From positions 1,860,001 to 1,924,000 of the forward strand of contig SCHM01000004.1 of NCBI GenBank assembly GCA_004123355.1: a stretch of 64,000 nucleotides of DNA, in the 5' to 3' direction. The stretch's first letter is position 1; every line of letters starts with the position of its first letter. Made by a program: the position numbers and the translations under genes. Source of the stretch: Amphirosellinia nigrospora (Eukaryota; Ascomycota; Sordariomycetes; Xylariales; Xylariaceae). The notes below the pieces were generated by a model. That model worked only from the letters and a program-made list of their open reading frames with translations. It did no database searches and was not told where the DNA came from. Positions 13,201 through 23,480 of this stretch are shown piece after piece.

Positions 13201-13322
13201 GAGCGAAGAAGCAGGATCGCCTAAGGCGTAGCGCTGGGGAGCCCGTGAAGCCACCAGTAAACGAAGTGCACCGCTTGAAGGATAACTTCATCGTAATGTT
13301 GCGGCAAGTGCTTGCTTCGTAA
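10278..13322 (+). CDS. PX domain / DUF3818 protein (yeast Ypr097w/Lec1-like)
   Basis: A phosphoinositide-binding PX protein with the fungal DUF3818 region, like yeast Ypr097w (Lec1), which acts in membrane lipid organisation. Recognisable blocks in order: ELVSEQVDWEISELNSP and LPLLRYIFVHHVREFPFLDK; the PX core around 11120-11260 (KGEIEHFVGRRYGDFANLHK, LRNELPGKVLPPLPKK); EDQRISLRAFLRYLL; RVEEQKEFFEIARKRAADLD; NGLTKLLQEIKDKPTVQDLS; LDLFLAQPFGSRSLLQRIF; QRHEHNFYKFVHEVHTHDNG; an acidic EEEAEAEEEDELDPIEAERR segment; and the end LKDNFIVMLRQVLAS. PX-type RRYGDF and LPPLP motifs are present. Introns are visible near 10687-10751, 11042-11115, 11486-11534 and 12627-12676. At least half a dozen single-base frame changes interrupt the exons, while sequence on both sides stays conserved. 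The start at 10278 (MSTVNPAQ) is plausible but not proven. Confidence 0.85.
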
Positions 13323-13909
13323 CTTTAATCTATTCAGACAGGGAGTACAAGGTTTACGGCCAGGAGTTCATCACATGGATGGGTAAATCATTGCACATGA
13401 ATAGTAATGGCAGAAGGTGTAGAGGTAGACATTCCCAAGGAGGTCATGTCATGCTTTACATAAGTACCTATGAACAAGATAATATCATTCAGGCATCAGT
13501 TACAATCAACCAAAATGCTAAGTTCAATAAGATCAAATACCATACAATTGAGAGAGGTCATGTACAGGCGCAGAACTCGTTCATGATATAATATACACCT
13601 ATACTTGGCCGACGGCACGTGATCCTTACCGGGTTAGGCTAGTCGGGCTCGGCAGGGTGGGTAGCGGCGCAGGCGCGAATGCCCGCCAGCATTTGTTCCT
13701 CGGTAATCAGACTGGACGCTATTGGCTCGAACCCCAATTGTTCGCTCTTCGTAGCTCCGGTGAAAGTTCGAGGACATCATTGCCGACCGTCCTTCTTCTG
13801 CATTTGCTGTTGCTGTCGCCATTGCCCTTGGAACTTGCGGGACAAGAGCCTCATTCCATCGCTTTCCTGTCACCATCTCCCCTCCACAGCCACTCTCCCC
13901 TCTCCAAGT
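13323..13909. other. Intergenic / SDH1 promoter region
   Basis: A 587 bp gap between two plus-strand genes with no recognised gene. Pyrimidine-rich sequence (CTCCCCTCCACAGCCACTCTCCCC) lies just before the SDH1 ATG, typical of well-expressed fungal promoters and 5' leaders. Confidence 0.5.
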
Positions 13910-16223
13910 ATGGCATCCTCAATGGCGTTGAGGAGATTGGCCACTGGATCTGCCGTAAGTCATGCCACACCACCCGTGGGGCACGTCATGCGACGCTTCG
14001 CTCTCTCTCTCTCTTTCTCTCTCTTCAGATGCCGCCAACACAGAGTTGCCTCAGCTCCGGTGTTGAAAGAATGGAGGGCTAACTTCACCTTCACACCCAG
14101 TTCTCACGGGCTACCAGGTGTCCAACAAGGGCCTTCTCCTCCACACGTCCTGTCTGTATGTGGACCGCCACTCGTGCCGCCGCCTCCCCCACACTTCAGG
14201 CTAATCATTCGTGTTGATAGCTCGCATATTCGCAAACAACCCTTTGAGGGCAAAGAGGCACCTATACACGTCAGCAACAAATACCCGTCGTTGTACGTCC
14301 TGCTGTCCCAATAGTACCTGGTCTGGTTAGGAAACGACTGACTGTCACTAGGACACGAGTACGATGCGCTTGTCGTCGGCGCAGGTGGTGCCGGCTTGCG
14401 GGCAGCATTTGGTCTCGCCGAAGCTGGTTTCAACACGGCTTGTATATCGAAGCTCTTCCCCACACGAAGCCATACCGTCGCCGCTCAAGGCGGTATAAAT
14501 GCCGCGCTGGGGAACATGCACGAGGATGATTGGAGATGGCACATGTATGATACCGTCAAGGGCTCCGATTGGCTGGTGACCAAGATGCCATTCACTACAT
14601 GACGCGAGAGGCTCCAGCATCCATCATCGAACTGGAGAACTACGGGTGCCCATTCTCCCGTACTGAGGAAGGAAAGATGTGAGCTAACAATGTCAGCCGT
14701 CGGGTCCGGGAACTTGCTAACCATTGCACCACAGTTACCAGCGTGCTTTCGGCGGCCAATCACAGAAGTTCGGAAAGGGTGGCCAGGCATACCGATGTTG
14801 TGCTGTCGCGGATCGAACTGGCCATGCCCTCCTGCACACGCTCTACGGGCAGTCTCTTCGACACAACACGAACTACTTCATCGAATCTTCGCCCTGGATC
14901 TGATTATGCAAGATGGCGAATGCCGTGGTGTCCTCGCTTATAACCAGGAAGACGGCACACTTCACCGATTCTTAGCCAAGAACACCGTACTGGCTACTGG
15001 TGGATATGGTCGAGCTTACTTTAGCTGCACGTCGGCGCACACGTGTACTGGCGATGGTATGGCTATGGTTGCCCGTGCCGGCCTGCCCATCAGGATCTCG
15101 AGTTTGTCCAATTCCACCCGACAGGCATTTACGGAGCTGGATGTTTGATCACAAGGCTCACGTGGTGAGGGTGGTTACTGTTGAACTCCGAGGGAGAGCG
15201 TTTCATGGAGCGGTACGCTCCTACTGCCAAGGATTTGGCCAGTCGAGATGTTGTCTCGCGGTCTATACGTTGGAGATCCGTGAGGGCCGAGCGTTGGTCC
15301 TGAGAAGGACCACATCTACCTGCAACTCAGCCATCTACCCCCTGAAATCCTCGCTGAGCGTCTGCCTGGTATCTCTGAAACCGCCGCTATTTCTCCGGCG
15401 TCGATGTTCGGAAACAACTATTCCTGTGCTCCCAACGGTCCATTACAACATGGGCGGTATCCCACTCGCTACACTGGAGAGGTCCTCACTGTTGATGAGA
15501 AAGGCAATGACAAGGTTGTCCCTGGCCTATTTGCTTGCGGCGAGGCTGCTTGCGTTTCTGTCCATGGTGCCAACCGCCTGGGCGCCAACTCTCTTCTGGA
15601 TTGGTTGTCTTTGGTTCGTGCCGTCTCTCACACCATTCGTGACAACTTCACTCCCGGTGCTAAACACGGCCCGATCAGCGCTGATGCTGGTGCCGAGTCC
15701 ATTGAGGTGCTTGACAGGTCCGTAACTCGAGCGGGCCCAAGAGCACGGCGGAAGTCAGATTAGCGATGCAAAAAGCTATGCAGGACGGATGTGAGCGTAT
15801 TCCGTACCCAGGAAAGCTTAGATGAGGGTGTCAAGAAGGTCATCGAAATCGATGGCACGTTCTCCCAGGTCGGTATCAAGGATCGTGGCATGATCTGGAA
15901 CTCGGATCTCGTCGAGACTCTGGAGTTGAGGAATTTGCTGACTTGCGCGTAAGTATTCCTTTCTTGATGGGCGATCTGACTTGCACTAATCTATTTTTAA
16001 TAGCACTCAAACCGCCACTGCTGCCGCAAACCGAAAGGAATCACGCGGCGCTCACGCTCGCGAAGATTATCCCGAACGAGATGACAAGAATTGGATGAAG
16101 CACACTCTCACTTTCCAGAAGAAGCCTCACAGCAAGGTCGACTTGACCTACCGCAAGGTCACTGGCACAACGCTCGACGAGAGCGAATGCAAGGCCGTAC
16201 CGCCGTTCAAGCGAACTTACTAA
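13910..16223 (+). CDS. SDH1: Succinate dehydrogenase flavoprotein subunit, mitochondrial
   Basis: Oxidises succinate to fumarate with covalent FAD, in complex II of the mitochondrial inner membrane. The start [15 protein letters not shown] is a basic, serine-rich transit peptide, followed by an intron starting GTAAGT and ending CTCTTCAG. The nucleotide-binding motif is [20 protein letters not shown]. The covalent FAD histidine lies in [15 protein letters not shown]. Substrate-region blocks follow: [54 protein letters not shown]. The C-terminal part [19 protein letters not shown] ends in the conserved KRTY. The last intron is at about 15949-16002 (GTAAGT...AATAG). Length matches the family. 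Many single-base indels break the frame: for example GAATCTTC near 14886 for E-Y-F, and a lost T at 15601 compensated by an extra T at 15614. Since complex II is a core enzyme, sequence error is the likelier cause. Confidence 0.95.
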
Positions 16224-17055
16224 ATAAAAAGGTGCATAATGGTTGAGGAAAGCCGCTTGGACATAGTAATGCATACTGAACAGGCGAGATCAAAGCGGAG
16301 ATGAAGCATCATTATGTTTACGAAAATAGCACAGCACAGGCGGAGTATTTTGGCAAGCTGTATTATTGGAGTGCGGATATGTAACATGTAGACTTCAATC
16401 GTGGGCAAACTGTATAAAGATTACTATTTTGTTAAGCTTCATTCACAATAGCGGAGTGGTGCGTTGTAAGCTGTAGGTGACCACTCCGCAGTGCCTCTCA
16501 TTGTGGAGACGGCTGGTTACCTCACAAATAAGCAAGTAGGGTAGCAGTGTGGCGGGCCTTTTCACCGTGATCAATATAAGGTATGAAATGATAGATAAGC
16601 TAGACCTGCTATGTCTCTACGTCTCAGAAAACGAGCCTTGCCGAGAGGTGTTGGAACACAGGCTACGCTATGCGGAACTCCGATCCACGGAATCCTCCAA
16701 GGGGTTCTGATACTTGATAAAGCAATATTACGATTAATTAAGAATAGGCGATTCAGGTTCCGGCTTCCCCTCAAAGAACCGACCCCCTCTTTCGGCGACT
16801 CCATATCTCTCCTACCGGCGGCTTTTTGCCCGAAGCCTGATTAGTTCTACGAGATTATGTGACATGTCGTCCCCCTGGATTATAGTAGCTCTTTCTTTCA
16901 TACTTGCGCACTTAAGTAGGTAGGTAGTCTTCACTAGTAGGCAGTACCTAGTACTCTATTTTTTTTTTTGGTCAACTCCAAAACCTAATCACTAGCACGA
17001 AAATAGGGAGTGAAAACGGGTGATCGTTCATTATTCTTGTTCCTAGGAGAGATTA
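16224..17055. other. Intergenic region with no recognised gene
   Basis: No conserved frame was seen; short frames around 16570-16844 overlap on opposite strands and match nothing recognised. A poly-T run sits near 16960, upstream of the SDR. Confidence 0.55.
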
Positions 17056-18087
17056 ATGAATCTGGGCAGCATGGCATCTACACCCACTATCCCCGTGGCC
17101 TTGATGACGGCGGGCAGCGCCGGTCTCGGCGCGGCGGCGGCCCGACTCTTCGCGCAGAACGGATACCGTGTAGTTGTCAATTACAGCAACAACGCGGAGC
17201 GCGCGGGCAAGCTTCTCGAAGAGCTGCCGGGGCTGTCGTCGTTGCCGAAAAATGACGGCGGTGCGAAGAACTTCGTTGCTATCAAGGCAGACCTGGAGAG
17301 CCGCGAAGACATCAACAGACTAGTCCGGGAGACGGTCGAGCAGTTCGGCCGCCTCGACGTCTTGTTCTCGAACGGCGGCTGGACTCGGGTGAGGGGTCTG
17401 GTGAGCCTCGACGACAACTGCTACGAAGAGGAGTGGGACCGCGCCTTCAACATGAATGTCAAGTCGCACCTCTGGCTCATGCATGCTGCGAAGAAACACC
17501 TCGACGAGACCGAGGGTGCCTTTATCACTACCGCTTCGTTGGCCGGCGTCAGCCATAATGGTAGTTCGTTGGTATGCGTCAACTTCCTCCCTTGTATCTT
17601 GCACCCCGCGACGAAGCAGGTGAAGGCTAACGCGAGAAACGCAGGCATTTCTGTCACTAAAGCGGCGCAGCTTCACCTTGTCAAGGCCTTGGCTGTTGTA
17701 AGTGCTCTGTCATCCATTGGCCTCTGTATACCAGTATCTAAGGCTTTCCCCTCCCCATAATGTAACGTCTCAAGTACTCGATGCTGACGATCGTCGTGAA
17801 GATGGCCGCTCCAAATATCAGAGTGAATAGCGGTAAGTCATTCGTTCCGATTTACTTGCAGATCATAGCGACAATTACTGACGTCCGGCGTCTCAGTGTC
17901 CCCAGGACTTCTACTCACCGAATGGGCAGAGAGGTTCTCGGATGAGCTCAAGGAGCAGCACCGGCAAAGGACCAAGCTAAAACGCATCGTAACCGTCGAA
18001 GATGTGGCAGACCAAGTCCTCGCCTTCGCCCGAAATAAAAGCATCACGGGCGTCAATGTGCTCATGGATGCGGGCTTCATCTTATAG
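17056..18087 (+). CDS. Short-chain dehydrogenase/reductase (classical SDR)
   Basis: An NAD(P)-dependent oxidoreductase of about 265 residues; the substrate is unknown. The cofactor motif is MTAGSAGLGAAAARLFAQNG, a variant of TGxxxGIG, and VVVNYSNNAERA follows beta-strand 2. LDVLFSNGGW replaces the usual NNAG. GAFITTASLAGVSHNGSS carries the catalytic serine region. Introns are at 17572-17644, 17698-17801 and about 17833-17894. The third exon gives MAAPNIRVNS|VSPGLLLTEW, the conserved NxVxPG region, and the end is VEDVADQVLAFARNKSITGV then NVLMDAGFIL. The codon that should encode the catalytic Tyr of YxxxK reads TT at 17648-17649, a one-base loss between GCA and TCT-GTC-ACT-AAA. The gene is tail to tail with an MFS transporter, so the two may act together on a small molecule; that is inference. 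Confidence 0.85.
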
Positions 18088-18090
18088 ACA

Positions 18091-18114
18091 GATATATATA
18101 TATATATTATATAT
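18091..18114. repeat. AT dinucleotide tract in the SDR 3' flank
   Basis: A run of alternating TA begins four bases after the SDR stop codon. It lies in the short convergent intergenic space between the SDR and the MFS gene, where both transcripts should end. Confidence 0.6.
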
Positions 18115-18158
18115 CGCTACGGCTCCAATACAAATCATAGATAACGGCTATTTTTGCT

Positions 18159-20289
18159 TTATTCCCCAACCTCGCGATCGCTCGTCCAGTGAATGTACGA
18201 CACCAGCTTCCATCGCCATGTCTGGTGGCGAAGGTAGCCCCCAGAAGTAAAGGGGATCCAGAGCAGCAGTACACCTGCGGAAATGGCTGCCATGGTTCCG
18301 TACGCGTTTACGTAGCCTACCTCCTCAATCCACGGGTTGGTATAGAACGACAGGAGAAATCCGAATAGAGCTTTTTTCAGTTAAACTTAGTGATTTGTTG
18401 CATGGGTGATTTGTAACTGCGGTGATGAGACGTACACTTAAATCCTAGAACAGTCAAGGTTATCTCGCCTGCTATAGGGCGGTAAGCATCGATGATACTA
18501 AGCAAATGTTGGTAGCCTGAGTGATCGAAAAATTTACTTGGCGATAGAATTAGCCCTGCTTGGTCAAAACATGAGGAGCTAGGACACGTTAGTTAGTACT
18601 CACATAGACCGAGGCCGATTGTAGGACAGATCCAGTGCAGCCTATTTTGGATCCCCACGCCATACAGGATCAAGGAGAGCGGTGTGGTGATGAGTGAAAT
18701 AGACATGGCAGGAAGGCGCATTTCAGGGGCTCGTATGCCGCCGTTGCGCCTGGTGAACCAGTCGGCTACTATGTCTCCCAGCTGACCCCAGCCGGGATCC
18801 CGAGCAGCGACCCGAGTATGGCGGAGATGAACGTGAGGCCTACATGCCAGGCGTGGAAGTCGTATGCCTCTGAATAGGCCACTGCGACGTTCGACGTGAC
18901 GGCCACCACGAAGCCGATCGTCACAGACTGAACTAAGGCAGCCCAGAGGACGGGTGGGAGTACTATCACCCCAAGGGCCGGAAGAACATTTTGATCAGGC
19001 TCTCCTCCGTTAGTGTCTTGTGACAAATCCTTAAGCTTTGGAGATACGACATTTCTTCGCAGTCGGGGTTGATGGTTGTGTAGCGGTATCAGACTTATCG
19101 GTTTTTGTTTCCTAGAGGCGCGAATTGCGGATACCGGCTGGTCGGCTCTGATAAAGGCTGTTTCAGGAAATGTGAAAAAAGCTAAGAGAAAGACGAGGGC
19201 GACCAGAGCGGAAGCAACTTCGTATATCGCTCGCCACGAGTGATTGATGACGATGAAACTGGCGGGACATACTATTAGCTCAGCACCATCGAAGGGTGAC
19301 ATATTTTGACGAACCCGTCGATTAGAATCCCAAACGCTACGCCGATGGACAGGAACGATGTGTAGAGAGCCATAATAGTCCCCCGTTCGTGAAGAAAAAA
19401 CACATCCTGAGTATAATCGATTTAGCACGTCTATGATTCATCCATTTACCAAAGGCTTCAAGTGGCGAACGAACCGCGATGGTGATAGGAGCAAGGGTCT
19501 CCGCGGCTCCCGACCCAAAACCCAAGAGGATACGGCCGACCAGGAAGCGACCGAAGTGCCTCTCGAAGATGAGCCATATGGCTGCGGCGAGGTAGATGGC
19601 ATAGCTTATGATATAGACCGGGCGCCGGCCGAACTTGTTGGTCAGAGGAACCAGAGGAAATTGCCCGTTCCCTACTCAGAATGAAGAGTCAAGGTTTAGT
19701 TATAGGTAAAGAAGCGAGGAGGATACAAAATAATTCGGTTACTAACTTGTACGAGGGCCGTACTGGTGAAGAAGTATGCCACCCGAGCAACGGATTTGTT
19801 AAGATGGCCTGTTGGGAAGAAGTCCTGTGCGGTTTCTACTATAGCCACCGTGGGCCCTTCTATGCGGTTAGTAGAGACCTCGGTATACAGGACTTCGGTA
19901 GGTGGTCGGGCCGTACCGGCAGCAAGAAAGTTGCAAACTAACATAGCCAGACACACAATAAAGGCTATGTAGTATTTGTAAGCCCGGGGCCTTGTTGGAA
20001 GTTAGTTGGCCAAAGTCGGGATATGCGAGTTAGAGGATGGACATACCATTTCAGGGGATCATTGGGGTCATTGGACGGTTGAGGAATTAGAATGACTTCA
20101 TTGGTATGATGGTCTCGGAGACGGACATCCCAAGAGTAGATGAACCGGGCATGGTGTTGATAGCAAGCAAGGGCCTAGGTAGCAATGGGGCTCTGGATGC
20201 TCATGGGAAGGAGACTGGGATTTGAGGGTCCCCTCCAAAAGGCGCCGATCAAGCAGGTTGAAGCAAGGTGGAGGTCTAAACAGACACAC
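18159..20289 (-). CDS. MFS transporter (DHA1-like, fungal)
   Basis: A proton-coupled multidrug or small-molecule exporter of the major facilitator superfamily, plasma membrane, about 12 membrane helices. The N-terminal cytosolic part reads VRLRDHHTNEVILIPQPSND then PNDPLKW. An intron near 19992-20044 precedes YKYYIAFIVCLAMLVCNFLA and a second near 19880-19935 precedes GPTVAIVETAQDFFPTGHLN. Further blocks: ILLGFGSGAAETLAPITIA, HSWRAIYEVASALVALVFLL, FTFPETAFIR, AFxAWHVGLTFISAILGSLL, GDIVADWFTRRNGGIRAPEM and NPWIEEVGYVNAYGTMAAI. It ends WKLVSYIHWTSDREVGE with TAA at 18159-18161. Several one-base frame changes break the reading, for example at the loop after helix 4. The true start is not resolved; 20289 is the most upstream in-frame ATG of the first open segment. 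It converges on the SDR. Confidence 0.85.
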
Positions 20290-23200
20290 TGGAAACCCGG
20301 TTCCAATCTAGTAAGCCGAAGGAAACAGGAGTATGCAGGATCGGTCTTGGGTCACACACTCGTGATGGCTTCTGCGTCTTGAGGTGAACGAGATGCTTGA
20401 TTGCTCAACAACTTCAGTTCATAACGCTTCCCACAGAACCCATATAGAACAACCCTAGACAACCCCCGGTTAATCGAAACTATATTAGTCAGTTGGAACG
20501 GGCCTTTGGGGTTAGAGCTTTGGTCCTTGGCGACAAAACCATCCGTATAAGTGCGGTAACCGCAAGAACTACGACTGATAGTATATAACACTGCTATCTC
20601 TGTCCATACTATTCGTTTGACGATTCTCTTTGCGAGTTTGTTTTATTGTCTATGTTTGCATAGTTGACTTCTTGTAAGTAGAAAAGCTGGGCGATCGATC
20701 GCAGTTCGTCGTCAAAATTTCCGGTTCACAAGGACATATGTGTACCAACATACAAGACTCGACGCGATCAGTTTTCTCGGCCTGGTTTTGTCGCAAGTAA
20801 CCGCGCGTGATTTGGCGTTTTAGTTTTGAATCGCATCGCCGGGTCTTCGCTCGAAGCCGAGAGCGATATTATATGGGGACCATCGGGATGAGCTGAGATA
20901 TGTCGTCCTGAGAGATTGCGTGATGAAGATTATCCTCATTTGCTTTGATCCTGGTTGACTGGGGTTCTAGCACCGGGTGAGCAACGCGGATTGCATAGCG
21001 CTTCGGAAACTGCACTAGCTCAGCGTGTGTATCTACCGCCAAGCTCTAATCATCTAATCAAGGGAGGAGCTGAAGAGTCAGTAGTTAGCACGTCCTAGAC
21101 TTATAACGATTCATCACGTCCAATCGAGTCGGACTGAAACTGGAGCACTCCAATCTACAGTACTAGTGTATGTAAATCGGGTTGCTTGCGGATCTACGTT
21201 TCTCGTTACCATGATGGTTTCATAGGGTTTGATGCCACAAATAGACACACTCCAGCCCCAGAGTGTTTTGCATTGTCTCCCGGGCTCTGAAATGGCAGCT
21301 TCCCATCCGCCTGGGTTACCGGAAGAAGACGTCTCGGGATCCTCCGCGACCAGAAACTGCATAACGACTTGAATTGGAGTTATCGTGATTGGCTGGCCCT
21401 ATACCGGTAGATGGGAGTACCTACCGCAGCACACACATGGATGAGGTAGGGAGCAGTCGAGGTTAGGTGTTGCACTGACGCGCGGAACATTATCCCACAA
21501 TCTACACTACTTACACTGCCCCGGCCATTCCTAACTAAGTAATGCATTGAATATCATCCAATATAACTTGCATTACACTACACGCCTTTTACGTATACAG
21601 ACTGACATCTAATTGAGTATACTTGCTGGTGATGTGTTCTATCCAGTACATATCTGGTGTAAGTAATTATCTCGAGCCCTTGTTGAAGCAAGATCTATTG
21701 AGCTACTGTGTAGTGCAAAGTTACTCGAATGAAAAGAAAAAGAAAAGAAAACGAGTTGCCAAAATAAGTAGCTGCAGTTTCCGTCAAGTCGAGATAGTGA
21801 TACAAATGCAGATGTCTCACATGCACACCTGTGGGACCCTGCTTGGATAATAAATGTAAATATGCGCGTTTAGCCACGGTATTGTGTTTTAGTAGGCTTA
21901 TTGCAATCATTTCGCTACGACGCCTCTAATCTGTAGCCTACTGCATGTGTACGTAGATCCATGGTTGATATATGTAAGTGTTTTTTTATATGTGTATGTC
22001 GAGCACTTGTAAGTAAGTTGATACTGCCGTCGGGGAATTCGAGATGCAAGAGTGTTTCACCTGGGTTCCCTGCTATCGAGGTAGATGGTACAGTAAAGCA
22101 GATTCCATGAGATGCAGGTCCAGGAGACTGGTTTACGTTGCATAACGTGTTCGTTGACTGTGGGTACCTGGGCCGCCTACATTAATTACATGCTTGAAGA
22201 AGTCCATGCACGAAACTCAAATTATATTTCCTATACCTATGCGGTTCGGCGCCATGTGGGATAGCTACGCTAGACAACTTCCGACAGGGTCCAAGGATCC
22301 AATTGAAGCCTTGTATTTCAAGGTACATCCCACATGGGTGCCGAAGCGCCCTCCCAAAGGATAGACACTGTGCATTGATTATAAAGAGTTGTCTGTCTTG
22401 GCTGCCCTATTGTAACCTTGGAACACTTCACCTCCCTATAGTGAAAGAAGGACGCGTTGACATCTCCTTATTCAGTCTAGGCACATCGCTACGTCAGGCT
22501 TGGCAATGTGGGATGAAACACCCCATCTAGTCGCAACAGAACCTCTCCTCCAGTGCAGTTATTAACTAGACAGCATCACTTATTATTCATAGGCTCTAAG
22601 ACGCTCACTCATTCGGTACTCTAAGGCACATTTAGCCTAGACAATTCAAACCAATCTAGCCTCTCTCTCGGGAAGCTCCCGCGTTGAAGCTAGTTTAACC
22701 ACTTAGGATGGCTTGTAACTTCACTAAATGATCTACATTGTATCGTAAGAACGACGATCTACCCTTTTTATTTAATTATTACAATTTTTGGTTTATTTTA
22801 GAATCCCCGGGTATTGATGGCTAGTCGTAAAATCCGGAGAGCTTATGTCATTACGGCTAGCTTACGGGACCCAGTCATGTCGTACTAGGAAATGAATATA
22901 TCGCGGACGAGTATGAGCAGGGGCTCTGTTTGGGGTTTCCGAGCTAGAGGGAAGCTTAAATACCAAACCCTTATTGTACTTATCCTCAGCTTCCGCCAAG
23001 AACGGGATCCCTGCAAGGCGTGGTGTCAGCCACCACTTTTCACGTAACGCTCTGAACTTTCTGTATGCAATGAGAAGGTTAAACCGGATTCGGTAGGCCC
23101 TGCTTATATCACTAGCTATTGGTGCTCTTTACATTACCACTTACGCGTATGGTAGCTGTGCAACCTGTAATTGTATACATACATATACGGACTTACGGAC

Positions 23201-23480
23201 AATCCCGCCAATGAATCTAAACTAGAAAAGATCAACCACCTTACACGCATGCCTACAAGGTATGTGAAGAGGATGAAGGATCAGTTCGCACAACACCAAA
23301 GCCCGACTCGACTGTTTTGTTGTTGCAAGCCAGGCTGGGTATGAAAACCACCTGAATGCTCGGCCAAGCCATTGGCAGTGAGACGATGAGGCGAGCCAAA
23401 CGAAGCCCGCCCTGATCCATCCCCACCAAGCTGAATTCATCGCCGCCGCGCTCTAGCAAGGGGCATCCGACTCCTTCGCA
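20290..23480. other. Gene-poor region, 3.2 kb
   Basis: No recognisable protein was seen on either strand. An 82-codon minus-strand frame at 21114-21362 has no motif I know. Scattered CTAGGTA/TACCTA words occur. AT-rich stretches (for example 22760-22800) look like neutral or decayed spacer. It separates the MFS gene from the transcription factor and should hold both upstream regions. Confidence 0.55.

Noticed and set aside
13657-14314. Two long plus-strand frames over the SDH1 5' end
   Set aside because: They run through a clear GTAAGT...CAG intron and pyrimidine-rich leader; the composition is not protein-like.
15000-15725. 241-codon plus-strand open frame
   Set aside because: Out-of-frame reading of the SDH1 exon; the conserved SDHA residues lie in the other plus frames.
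18091-18114. AT repeat considered as a target-site or terminal repeat of an element
   Set aside because: A simple dinucleotide tract in a convergent 3' region; no flanking repeat structure.
17056-20289. SDR plus MFS pair considered as the edge of a biosynthetic cluster
   Set aside because: No core synthase, cyclase, P450 or cluster regulator lies beside it; housekeeping genes are immediately left and a gene-poor block right.
21114-21362. 82-codon minus-strand frame in a gene-poor block
   Set aside because: No motif or conserved pattern; within the length expected by chance.
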